Part shown: positions 33,736-42,348 of the stretch, piece by piece | Layout: every line of letters begins with the position of its first letter | How positions within the stretch are numbered: the stretch's first letter is position 1 | Source: Candidatus Scybalomonas excrementigallinarum | GTDB lineage: Bacteria > Bacillota > Clostridia > Lachnospirales > Lachnospiraceae | DNA: 64,000 nucleotides | Assembly: GCA_018710905.1 (NCBI GenBank) | Contig: DVIZ01000059.1 | Coordinates: 1 to 64,000, forward strand | Reading direction: 5' to 3' | Notes under the pieces: model-generated | Seen by the model: only the letters and a program-made list of their open reading frames with translations | What the model was told of the DNA's origin: nothing | Databases searched by the model: none | Translations under genes and position numbers: made by a program

Positions 33736-35172
33736 TTATACTTCTTCCACAAAAGCAGGTGGTGCTGGTGGTTTCCCCATCTTTCTTTCAATTACCGTAG
33801 TTAAGATGAAAGAAATACAACCTAAAACCGCTCCAAACACGATAGCTAATATACCAAATGGTTCTCCAAGCACCTGCCACACAACGGCCGCTACCGAACC
33901 TACTATAACACTTACAATTCCTGAATTTTTTGTAGCATTCGGCATGGCAAGCCCAAGCCCATATGCCGCAAACGGTCCAGCGGAACGCATAGCAAACGCA
34001 AATAGGTTTAAAGTCACAATACTAATATTCATCATAGCAATAAGCATCGCACAAATTCCAATCATAATATTGCAAGTACGAGTCATAATTAATGTTTGTC
34101 GGTCGGTAAGATTTGGATTCTTATACTTTTGATAAATATCTTTCACAAAAATTGTGGAAGAACAAAGCAGATTCGAATCACTACTGGACATGGTTGCTGC
34201 TACAATGGCGGCAGCAATTAACCCTGTAATCACTGGTGGCGCATAACTTTTTGTAGCAAACATCAGCGCACTGGTTCCTGCCCCTCCATCTAAATTTGGA
34301 TTTTCTGCTAAAGCTACAAGCCCAATCACAGCTGGAATAAACGCCATAAGTGCCATCATCAGTGCAGAAAGCCATGCTGCCTTTCGAGCAGTTGCTTCAT
34401 CTTCAGAAGAAGCAAAACGGCTTACAATTTCTGGTCCAGATAAAAATGTACAAAAATAATTTAAAATCAAACTAATAATGGTAAACCAACCTACTTTTGT
34501 AGCATCTAATTCACCTGCTGGAAGAGCACTTGTAACCGCTTCCCAACCTCCTGCTCCTTTTACAATAAAAGGAAGAGAAATTAAAAGCCCTCCAAAAATA
34601 ATAATCCACTGGAATAAATCCGCAATGGAATCGGCAATTAACCCTCCCATACTCGTATAAAATAATACGAGCGCAGTGGCTAATACAATACAGAGCTTAA
34701 GATTTAACCCTGTTAACGCGCTGACAACGGAACCAGCTGCCAATATTTGAGATGCTGTTAAGCAAAACAACGATAAAATGTTTAACACAGCGGATATTGT
34801 TCCAACTTCATTTCCAAACCGACGGCTAATGACTTCTGGTATTGTATAAGCCATTGCCTTTCGAATCTTTGGTGCAAAATAGGCTAACGGTATCATAGCA
34901 ACCGAAGCGGCTAACACATACCATCCTGCGGATAGCCCCCAACCATTAAAAGCTTTTGCTGCAACTCCTGTTGTACTTCCGCCCCCCACATTATTAGCAG
35001 AAAGAGAAGCCGCTACAAAAAGAAGTCCCATACGCCTTCCACCAATTAGATAGTCATTACTATCTTTGATGAGAAACTTATTTGATAGAAAACCAATCAA
35101 AAGCATCCCTACTAAATATACAAGAAGAAGAATAATAGGTAATAGTTCAAACTTCATTTGAACAGTTTCCAT
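33736..35172 (-). CDS. Sodium:solute symporter (SSS family)
   Basis: Membrane transporter of 478 residues with about 13 hydrophobic segments, coupling solute uptake to sodium. Family features include DYLIGGRRMG in the first loop, NNVGGGSTTG in helix 2 and the SDSNLLCSSTIFVKDIYQK segment after helix 8. GGAGGAGG precedes the ATG. It stands alone between terminator and a repeat-bearing upstream region. The solute cannot be told from the sequence; proline, pantothenate-like and other organic acids are all carried by this family. Confidence 0.9.
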   Translation of the reverse strand: METVQMKFELLPIILLLVYLVGMLLIGFLSNKFLIKDSNDYLIGGRRMGLLFVAASLSANNVGGGSTTGVAAKAFNGWGLSAGWYVLAASVAMIPLAYFAPKIRKAMAYTIPEVISRRFGNEVGTISAVLNILSLFCLTASQILAAGSVVSALTGLNLKLCIVLATALVLFYTSMGGLIADSIADLFQWIIIFGGLLISLPFIVKGAGGWEAVTSALPAGELDATKVGWFTIISLILNYFCTFLSGPEIVSRFASSEDEATARKAAWLSALMMALMAFIPAVIGLVALAENPNLDGGAGTSALMFATKSYAPPVITGLIAAAIVAATMSSSDSNLLCSSTIFVKDIYQKYKNPNLTDRQTLIMTRTCNIMIGICAMLIAMMNISIVTLNLFAFAMRSAGPFAAYGLGLAMPNATKNSGIVSVIVGSVAAVVWQVLGEPFGILAIVFGAVLGCISFILTTVIERKMGKPPAPPAFVEEV

Positions 35173-35332
35173 ATCGAAACACCTCCTCCTCTAAATATAA
35201 ATTTTTTATAAATTTTGTAAAATTATTATATCAAATCCATTATTAAATTACAATAGTTATTTTATGTCCTATTTTTAAATCTAATTGTATTAATATAGTA
35301 TATTTTCTGATAAATTTTTCTTAAGTTCAACA

Positions 35333-35420
35333 CATCGTTTCGGCGTAGTGCTTTTTTATTTTATAGAAAAACACTACTTTCACAAATTAATACGACAAGG
35401 TATTTCCTATGAAAAAAAAT
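35333..35420. repeat. Dispersed intergenic hairpin repeat, copy 2
   Basis: Begins CATCGTTT then CGTAGTGCTTTTTTATT and TATAG, matching copy 1 at 65 in about 30 of 34 positions. The second arm (ATTTCCTAT followed by an A-run) is also kept, but the stem is degraded and the middle differs. Confidence 0.6.
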
Positions 35421-35450
35421 CAAGTGAAAATACTTGATTTCCACTTGATT
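35411..35450 (-). terminator. Terminator after yhaM-like gene
   Basis: ATCAAGTG/CACTTGAT stem with an A-run at 35412-35419, which is a run of eight T on the minus strand directly after the stem. Confidence 0.8.
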
Positions 35451-35474
35451 TTTCACTACTTTATTCTAGTTTTC

Positions 35475-36440
35475 TTACTTTATATTCGGTTTTGAAGTTG
35501 CTCTTACGTTGGACTCAAAGAAACGATTATATCCTAACCATTCTCCTCGATCCGCTTTTTCCTTCTCACGTTCTAATTCTTCTAAAAATGTCTCAATTTT
35601 CGCATCGGTATTATCGGCATAAGTAAGAGCCAATGCTTCAATTAACGCTGGTTTTTTTGGAGAACCATATTCAAGTTCCCCATGATGCGCTAAAATACAA
35701 TGAAGCAATTCTCGCTCTAACTGCACTGGGAAATTTGGAATTGTTCGGATTTTCTCTTCTAACTTCATTGTTCCAATAACGATATGCCCAATGAGTTGTC
35801 CTTCATCCGTATAGTCGTTTTCTGGTAATGGAGACAATTCTACTAATTTACCAATATCATGGAATAACGCCGCTGTCACTAATAAATCACGATTTAAGAT
35901 CGGATATTGGGTTGCATAAAACTCACAAAGATTTGCAACACCTCTTGTATGCTCTAAAAGTCCTCCAACGTATCCATGATGAACTGTCTTTGCAGCCGAA
36001 TGTTTTTTAAAAGCATTTTTAAACTCCACATCTTTTACGAAAAAGCTTTCTAACAACGCTTTCAAATAAATATCTTTTGTTCGTTTAATCATTTCCAATA
36101 CATCATCATACATCTTATCAATATCTTTTGATGATGTCTTTACATAGTCACTTGGAAAATATTCTCCCTCTTGTGCTTTTCTAATCCGTTCGATATTCAA
36201 TTGATTGGAACCTTGAAAGCTTGTTACACGTCCAGTTACAAAAATATAATCCATGGATTCAAAGTTTTCAATTCCTCTTGAATTTAAATCCCATACCTTT
36301 CCATCAAGCACACCAGTTTTGTCTTGCAAAATAAGGGAGTAATAGCTTTTCCCTGCTTTTGTTTTGGAGGTCTGTTTCGTTTTACAAAGGTAAATCTCTG
36401 ACACCATTTCCCCTTCGCGTAACTCATTAATATATCTCAT
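35475..36440 (-). CDS. yhaM: 3'-5' exoribonuclease YhaM family (OB-fold plus HD domain)
   Basis: Cytoplasmic nuclease of 321 residues that trims RNA (and DNA) from the 3' end. An N-terminal OB-fold nucleic-acid binding domain (about 10-95: SYYSLILQDKTGVLDGKVWD) is followed by an HD phosphohydrolase domain with H-x-GYVGGLLEHT, HDIGKL near 195 and LHCILAHHGELEYG. Length and order match YhaM of Bacillus. It starts 11 bases after the Fe-S/FrhB gene and is co-transcribed with it. Confidence 0.92.
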   Translation of the reverse strand: MRYINELREGEMVSEIYLCKTKQTSKTKAGKSYYSLILQDKTGVLDGKVWDLNSRGIENFESMDYIFVTGRVTSFQGSNQLNIERIRKAQEGEYFPSDYVKTSSKDIDKMYDDVLEMIKRTKDIYLKALLESFFVKDVEFKNAFKKHSAAKTVHHGYVGGLLEHTRGVANLCEFYATQYPILNRDLLVTAALFHDIGKLVELSPLPENDYTDEGQLIGHIVIGTMKLEEKIRTIPNFPVQLERELLHCILAHHGELEYGSPKKPALIEALALTYADNTDAKIETFLEELEREKEKADRGEWLGYNRFFESNVRATSKPNIK

Positions 36441-36450
36441 TTTTTTCCTC

Positions 36451-38571
36451 TTACTTTCTTAAATCATTATAACTTTGTAATAATGGATTGATCTCTTCTT
36501 GATCCATACGATTTAAAAGTTCTGTTCGTTCATTTCGATATTGAATTGGCTTAATACGATTTCTCTTAAATGCCGTATCCATATCCACTTCATATAGATC
36601 CAGTCGATCTTTTATTTTCTCAAAGAAACGTTTCCCTTTTTCATTATTGAGCATAATAAAACTCATACCCTTATTGTCATCTTTTTCCCCTAGCCATTCT
36701 TTCACACTTAAAAAATCTCCAACCGTAATATCCCCTGCTCGGTAGTCTTTTACGAACTGACAGTTAGTACAACTTGGACGTGCCAAATAAGAATTATTAT
36801 AAGCGCGTATATAGTTATTCCTTCTTCCAATGAAAACACGTTCTTGTCCGTCATCGGTCTGAACACACACTTTATAATCCATGAATCCCCAACCATCTCG
36901 TTTATCTTTGCAAACAAAGTTTACAACCGGAGATTTTAAAGCCGTACTTAAATGCTTCATATATTTATCAAACACTTTTGGAGAGGCTGCGGAATGACAG
37001 ACTATTTCTTGAATAATTAAATTCTCATAATCTTCTCCTAGGTAGGATCGAAGTCCTGCACATTCACATGGAAGTCCACTATATAATACTTTCTTTCCAC
37101 TTGTTACAAGGCGCTTCACTTGTGGGAAAATTCCCTCCATATCGCTTTTTGCATACTTGGCTCCATAGAACTTTTCTGCTTCTTCCATTGTATCAGCAAT
37201 ATCAGAAATTACACGCATTTTTTTATCGTATCGTACTCCAACAACGGCTCCATTTTCCTTCTCGATCATCTCTTTACAAAGTTCTGGAAAAATTCCGCCA
37301 GAAGTACTCTTCATTCTGACATCCATATTTTTATTTTTTCCTGCATAAATAACTGGATAGGATTCTTCTTTGATTTGATTGTTATCTTTTAAGCGAATAC
37401 AAACCGCTTCACATTTTCCACAATTGGTACATTTTCTGCTGTCAACACGAGGATAACGGAAGCCTTCTTTATCCACTACCATCTCAATACAATGCTCAGG
37501 ACAAATTTCTTGGCAGGCATAACACCCATAGCACTCTCCTCGTTTAATTGGCACTGGGCACTCAACCATCACTTCATTTTTCGTAATTCCAAGTGTTTCT
37601 TCTAAATCTTTTAATGACTGCACACGAAGTGCCACCATTCTGCGATTTAATACCCCTTTTTTCTCATGAACCGAAAATTTCTTTTCCACAGGCTCTCCTG
37701 TCCAATCCTCTTGGATATGGTAAGAGAACTTCATATCTTTTATAAAATTTCTGACTCTCTTTTTCTCTTTATCCGTCTCTAAATACACAAATGGCTTTTC
37801 ATAAAGAGTTGCCACGAGAACCCCTATCATAGAATCCGTTATGATTCGCTCTGCCTGTGAGGCAACGGCTAAATAATAAGTGACATCATTTCTTTCTTTT
37901 CCAATCACTTTTAATTGCAAATCGTGTTTTTTCGCACTCTTATTAGCAAAACTCTCCACATCGTTATCACTTCTTTGTACATCCACAAATAAGTAAGGTT
38001 GTTCTTTTGGTATTTTATCTTTAATCTCTTCGATATCGCTTTGCTTAATCCATAAAAGAGGATCGTTTACAATCGGAACTTCTTTTCCAAATGTATTGGC
38101 TCCTTCTCTTTGTACCGTTAGCACCTCAAATCCACTAAAATCTTCTTTTGCTTGCTCTCCATTTAGATTCCAGCCATAGGCGATTTTTTTTGCATTTTTC
38201 TCTGCAAATTTTAAAAGATATGCCTCATTTTCCATTCCATATGCATTATATTCACGATCGAGAACAGAAATGTATGCATCCATCCCAAAGTGCTCGTCCA
38301 TCAATTCCTTTATCGTTTCATCATTTCCCAATAGATTCACATGAGTGTTAATAAAAGAAGATGGTTGCTGAATTTTATGTGTTACTTCTGATTTTTTTCG
38401 AAAAATTCCTTTCTTTTCCACTGTTTCATCAGCATTACTTCCGTTCCATGGATGATAATGGATCATATATGGTGCCGTACCATACGCGTCTAGAGTTTTA
38501 TGAATTGCCCATGTTTGCAGATCTGATTCTAAAGTTCTGTCCGCATGGTTCGTTATAATTCCGATCTTCAT
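36451..38571 (-). CDS. Fusion of pyruvyltransferase-like domain, two 4Fe-4S clusters and FrhB-type domain
   Basis: A 706-residue protein. Residues 1-300 resemble polysaccharide pyruvyl transferase folds (IGIITNHADRTLE, ITDSMIGVLVATLYEKPFV). Residues about 340-395 hold two 4Fe-4S motifs (CYGCYACQEICP and CTNCGKCEAVC). The remainder resembles the F420 hydrogenase/dehydrogenase beta subunit (STSGGIFPEL, SGLPCECAGLRSYLG, and CTNCQFVKDYRAGDITVGD). Such proteins occur in surface polysaccharide loci of gut bacteria. Here it sits alone with yhaM, and no glycan genes are nearby. Reaction unknown; redox chemistry with pyruvyl transfer is possible. AGGAGG precedes the start. Confidence 0.8.
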   Translation of the reverse strand: MKIGIITNHADRTLESDLQTWAIHKTLDAYGTAPYMIHYHPWNGSNADETVEKKGIFRKKSEVTHKIQQPSSFINTHVNLLGNDETIKELMDEHFGMDAYISVLDREYNAYGMENEAYLLKFAEKNAKKIAYGWNLNGEQAKEDFSGFEVLTVQREGANTFGKEVPIVNDPLLWIKQSDIEEIKDKIPKEQPYLFVDVQRSDNDVESFANKSAKKHDLQLKVIGKERNDVTYYLAVASQAERIITDSMIGVLVATLYEKPFVYLETDKEKKRVRNFIKDMKFSYHIQEDWTGEPVEKKFSVHEKKGVLNRRMVALRVQSLKDLEETLGITKNEVMVECPVPIKRGECYGCYACQEICPEHCIEMVVDKEGFRYPRVDSRKCTNCGKCEAVCIRLKDNNQIKEESYPVIYAGKNKNMDVRMKSTSGGIFPELCKEMIEKENGAVVGVRYDKKMRVISDIADTMEEAEKFYGAKYAKSDMEGIFPQVKRLVTSGKKVLYSGLPCECAGLRSYLGEDYENLIIQEIVCHSAASPKVFDKYMKHLSTALKSPVVNFVCKDKRDGWGFMDYKVCVQTDDGQERVFIGRRNNYIRAYNNSYLARPSCTNCQFVKDYRAGDITVGDFLSVKEWLGEKDDNKGMSFIMLNNEKGKRFFEKIKDRLDLYEVDMDTAFKRNRIKPIQYRNERTELLNRMDQEEINPLLQSYNDLRK

Positions 38572-39058
38572 CCTTTTTCCTCCTGTTCTTTATTAAACTT
38601 CATATTATCACAGATCAAATAAGGATTCAACCTTATACATTCAAGACTCGCTCGCGAGTCTTGGCGCGGGATTCGGGTCAGCTTTAGCTAACATAATACA
38701 GCTCCGAATCCCTGCTCATCCTCGCGGAGCGTATATCAGATTGGGGATTGACACCCGCCTCTGATACTGATTTGCTGTTCGCCACCTATAGAGGCGGGAG
38801 TCATCCCACATCTGATATATGGCTATTTTTCCTCTTTTCCTCTCCCATACTGCCATTCGCTTGTTAGGTTATTTTCCTCTATCCTCTTGCATAAAGTGAA
38901 TTTGCCACTTATAATTACATGGAACGATACAAAATATCAAATAATAATGATAGAGAACGTGAACAATCCTCAAATATCAAATGTAGAAAAACTTCCTTTT
39001 TCTATTCGATACTTGACTCATTACTTTCACGCAAATAAAACAGACAAGGGTGTATAAA
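38572..39058. other. Divergent intergenic region with three stacked inverted repeats
   Basis: No gene seen. The unusual, GC-richer block 38643-38820 holds three hairpins (described separately). The part beside mutS2 is AT-rich and should contain its promoter. Since neighbouring genes point away from it, the hairpins are not ordinary terminators. Confidence 0.6.
38643..38820. repeat. Triple hairpin block
   Basis: Hairpin 1: AAGACTCGC/GCGAGTCTT (38643-38662). Hairpin 2: GGGATTCGG/CCGAATCCC (about 38669-38712). Hairpin 3: ATATCAGAT (near 38732) pairs with ATCTGATAT (near 38812), and inside it GGGGAT, GAC and CCCGCCTC pair with GAGGCGGG, GTC and ATCCC. Hairpin 3 has about 28 paired bases. The block may be a MITE/REP-like element or a structured RNA. 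Confidence 0.65.
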
Positions 39059-41437
39059 ATGAACGAAAAAGCATTACGAATTTTAGAATATAATAAAATT
39101 ATCGATCGTCTTGTGGAATGTGCTGGTTCTTCTATGGGAAAACAACTTTGTAAGACTTTAATGCCTTCCACCGATCGGATGGAAATTACAACAAAACAAC
39201 AAGAAACAGCAGATGCTTTAAGTCGCCTTTATAAGCATGGTAGCCTTTCTTTTTCTGGCCTTGTTGATATTACTCCATCTTTAAAACGACTCATCGTAGG
39301 CGCATCTTTAGGTGCAGGAGAACTTCTTGAAATCGCCAAACTACTTTCTATTGCACAAACAGCAAAACAATATTCTCATACTTCTGATGATATGAATGAC
39401 AACGATAGCTTGACTTTTCTATTCGAAGACTTAGCTCCACTTACTCCATTGATGTTAGAAATCAAACGCTGTATCCTCGCTGAAGATGAAATCAGTGACG
39501 ATGCTTCCCCAACACTTCGTGACATTCGCCGTCAGATAAAACAGACAAACATCAGGCTTCACAATCAACTAACATCCATTGTAAGCTCCAATAACAATAA
39601 AAATATGTTACAGGATAACATTATTACAATGAGAAATGGTCGTTACTGTATTCCTGTAAAACAAGAATATCGCGGAAGTTTCCCAGGAATGATTCACGAT
39701 CAATCCCAAACAGGTTCTACCTTATTCGTAGAGCCAATGGCTGTTGTGAACTTAAATAACGAATTAAAAGAATTGGCAGGAAAAGAGCAGACAGAAATCG
39801 AACGCATTTTAGCTGGTCTTAGCGAACAAGTAGCTTTTGAACGAGAAGAAATCGAAAATAACCTTCGCCTTTTAACACAACTTGATTTTATTTTTGCAAG
39901 AGCAAAACTGGCGAAATCTTATAACGGAACAGAACCAGTCTTTAATGATGAAAAGAGAATCAACATTAAACAAGGTCGCCATCCTCTCCTTGATAGCCAT
40001 AAAGTCGTACCGATCAATCTCTATCTTGGAAAAGATTTCTCCATGCTTATCGTAACCGGACCAAATACGGGTGGTAAAACCGTATCTTTAAAAACAGTAG
40101 GGCTTTTTACTTTAATGGGGCAAGCAGGGCTTCATATTCCTGCTCTTAGCAATTCGGAATTAGCTGTTTTTGATCAAGTGTATGCGGATATTGGAGATGA
40201 GCAAAGTATTGAACAAAATTTAAGTACCTTCTCTTCTCATATGACAAATATTATTTCTATCTTAAATGATACAACAGAAAACTCTCTCGTATTATTAGAT
40301 GAGCTTTGTGGTGGTACGGATCCAATGGAAGGTGCTGCTCTTGCCATCGCTATTTTAAGCCAATTGCACGGAAAACAAGTGACAACAATGGCAACCACTC
40401 ACTACAGTGAATTAAAATCCTTTGCCCTTTCCACAGCTGGTATCGAAAATGCTTGTTGTGAATTTGATCTTGCCACATTAAGTCCAACGTATCGCTTATT
40501 AATCGGCGTACCAGGAAAAAGTAATGCTTTTGCCATTAGCCAAAAATTAGGACTTGATCCATTTGTAATTGAAGATGCAAAATCACAAATTGATGCATCT
40601 GCCCGCGATTTTGAAACGATGATCGCTGAGTTAGAAACAAGAAAAATTGCGGTTGAAAAAGAGCAAGAAGAAATTTATAAAAAGACTGCAGAAGTGGAAG
40701 AACTTCGTCGTTCTTTACAGCAAAAAGATGCTGAAATCAAACAAAAACGTCAAGAAATTTTAACAAATGCCCGTCAACAAGCACGAGATATTTTAACCGA
40801 TGCGAAAGAAACTGCCGATGAAGCGATCCGAAAATATAACGGTTGGAGCAAACATACTTCTCAAAATAATACAAAGAAAATGGAAGCAGAACGAAGCAAG
40901 CTCCGTGGCAAAATGGGCGAATTAGACAAACAATTAGCTTATAAATCTCAAGCAAAAACGAAGAAACGCCATAAGGCAGAAGATTTCAAAATCGGTGATA
41001 GCGTCTTTGTTACAACCTTAAACTTAAAAGGAACTGTCACTTCTCTTCCAAATGCCAAAGGTGATCTCTATGTTCAAATGGGAATTTTAAAATCCGTTGT
41101 CAACATTAAAAACTTAGAGATTTTAGAAGAAGAAAAACCAAAACAAAAACAACAGCAATCCTCTGGTTATAAAGCCAACTTTATGAAATCAGCAACGATT
41201 TCACCAGAAATCAACTTACTTGGAAAAACAGTGGATGAAGCTATCAACGAATTGGATAAATATTTAGATGACGCTTATTTATCCAAATTAACACAAGTAA
41301 CGATTATCCATGGAAAAGGAACCGGCGCTTTACGAAGTGCTGTACAAGCTTATTTAAGAAAACAAAAGCATATTAAATCATTCCGAAGCGGAGTCTATGG
41401 AGAAGGTGAAGCTGGTGTTACTATCGTAGAATTTTAA
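39059..41437 (+). CDS. mutS2: Endonuclease MutS2
   Basis: ATPase with a C-terminal Smr nuclease domain, implicated in suppressing recombination and in rescuing collided ribosomes. From the ATG at 39059 (AGGGTG upstream) it has about 792 residues, normal for the family. Walker A is GPNTGGKTVSLK near 333-341, Walker B LLDELCGGTDP near 415, followed by a long coiled coil (510-640), a KOW-like segment and the Smr domain (about 710-792; INLLGKTVDEA, IIHGKGTGALR). An alternative GTG lies three codons upstream. Confidence 0.95.
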   Translation: MNEKALRILEYNKIIDRLVECAGSSMGKQLCKTLMPSTDRMEITTKQQETADALSRLYKHGSLSFSGLVDITPSLKRLIVGASLGAGELLEIAKLLSIAQTAKQYSHTSDDMNDNDSLTFLFEDLAPLTPLMLEIKRCILAEDEISDDASPTLRDIRRQIKQTNIRLHNQLTSIVSSNNNKNMLQDNIITMRNGRYCIPVKQEYRGSFPGMIHDQSQTGSTLFVEPMAVVNLNNELKELAGKEQTEIERILAGLSEQVAFEREEIENNLRLLTQLDFIFARAKLAKSYNGTEPVFNDEKRINIKQGRHPLLDSHKVVPINLYLGKDFSMLIVTGPNTGGKTVSLKTVGLFTLMGQAGLHIPALSNSELAVFDQVYADIGDEQSIEQNLSTFSSHMTNIISILNDTTENSLVLLDELCGGTDPMEGAALAIAILSQLHGKQVTTMATTHYSELKSFALSTAGIENACCEFDLATLSPTYRLLIGVPGKSNAFAISQKLGLDPFVIEDAKSQIDASARDFETMIAELETRKIAVEKEQEEIYKKTAEVEELRRSLQQKDAEIKQKRQEILTNARQQARDILTDAKETADEAIRKYNGWSKHTSQNNTKKMEAERSKLRGKMGELDKQLAYKSQAKTKKRHKAEDFKIGDSVFVTTLNLKGTVTSLPNAKGDLYVQMGILKSVVNIKNLEILEEEKPKQKQQQSSGYKANFMKSATISPEINLLGKTVDEAINELDKYLDDAYLSKLTQVTIIHGKGTGALRSAVQAYLRKQKHIKSFRSGVYGEGEAGVTIVEF

Positions 41438-41442
41438 TATCC

Positions 41443-41485
41443 TAGTCGCATTATGACTGTCCTGTTATAATGCGACTATTTTTGT
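41443..41485 (+). terminator. Terminator of mutS2
   Basis: Perfect 12-base stem TAGTCGCATTAT/ATAATGCGACTA around 12 bases, followed by TTTTTG on the plus strand. Confidence 0.92.
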
Positions 41486-41630
41486 CTCCTTCGCTCTCTC
41501 TTGTACTTCTTAAACGATAATGATAAAATGAACCTATAAAAACTTTGAAATATTCGTATCACCTTCAAAAATATAGCATTATAAACATCATATTATTTAT
41601 ATCGTATTATTTATATAGAAAGGATTTACT

Positions 41631-42347
41631 ATGGTTACAAAACAAAAAATTATGATCGTCGATGATGATAGCAATATTGCAGAACTCATCTCCCTTTATT
41701 TAATCAAAGAATGTTTTGATACATTAATCGTCTCCGATGGGGAGGAGGCACTCTCAAAGCTTACCGTCTATGAACCAGATTTAATTTTATTAGATATTAT
41801 GCTCCCTGGTATCGATGGATATGAAGTATGCACTGAAATTCGTAAAACCAATCAAGTTCCTATTATTATGCTTTCTGCCAAAACAGAAGTGTTTGATAAA
41901 GTGTTGGGATTAAAAATTGGGGCAGATGACTATATGATTAAACCATTTGATTCCAAAGAATTGGTTGCTCGTGTCAAGGCGGTATTGCGTCGCTATCATC
42001 CAACCCCAGTACAAGTTCCTACAAAACCGTTAACTCCATCACAGACAGGCTCTTATGTGGAGTATGAAGATCTCGTTATTAACATTACTAATTACTCTGT
42101 TACTTATAAAGGAAATAACATAGAAATGCCTCCAAAAGAATTGGAACTCTTCTATTTCTTAGCCTCCCAGCCAAACCAAGTATTTACAAGAGAACAGCTT
42201 CTCGATCGCTTATGGGGCTATGAATATATTGGAGATACAAGAACCGTCGATGTCCATGTAAAACGTCTTCGCGAAAAACTTGGTACTCATCCTGCTTGGT
42301 CCATCGCCACCGTTTGGGGAATTGGTTATAAATTCGAGGTAAAATAG
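41631..42347 (+). CDS. OmpR/PhoB-family response regulator
   Basis: DNA-binding regulator of 238 residues. Receiver domain with D11-D13 (IVDDDSN), phosphoacceptor D55 (ILLDIMLPG), switch MLSAKTEV and Lys in MIKPFDS; then a winged-helix domain ending WGIGYKFEV. The insert PTPVQVPTKPLTPSQTG forms a proline-rich linker. GAAAGGA precedes the ATG. The kinase gene begins one base after its stop, so they form an operon and a pair. Confidence 0.93.
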   Translation: MVTKQKIMIVDDDSNIAELISLYLIKECFDTLIVSDGEEALSKLTVYEPDLILLDIMLPGIDGYEVCTEIRKTNQVPIIMLSAKTEVFDKVLGLKIGADDYMIKPFDSKELVARVKAVLRRYHPTPVQVPTKPLTPSQTGSYVEYEDLVINITNYSVTYKGNNIEMPPKELELFYFLASQPNQVFTREQLLDRLWGYEYIGDTRTVDVHVKRLREKLGTHPAWSIATVWGIGYKFEVK

Positions 42348-42348
42348 T

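Larger units (their letters stand above)
35173..35474. other. AT-rich intergenic region with hairpin repeat and terminator
   Basis: No gene seen. It holds copy 2 of the dispersed repeat (35333-35420) and the YhaM terminator (35411-35450). The part next to the symporter gene is extremely AT-rich and may contain its promoter, but no clear -35/-10 pair stands out. Confidence 0.5.
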
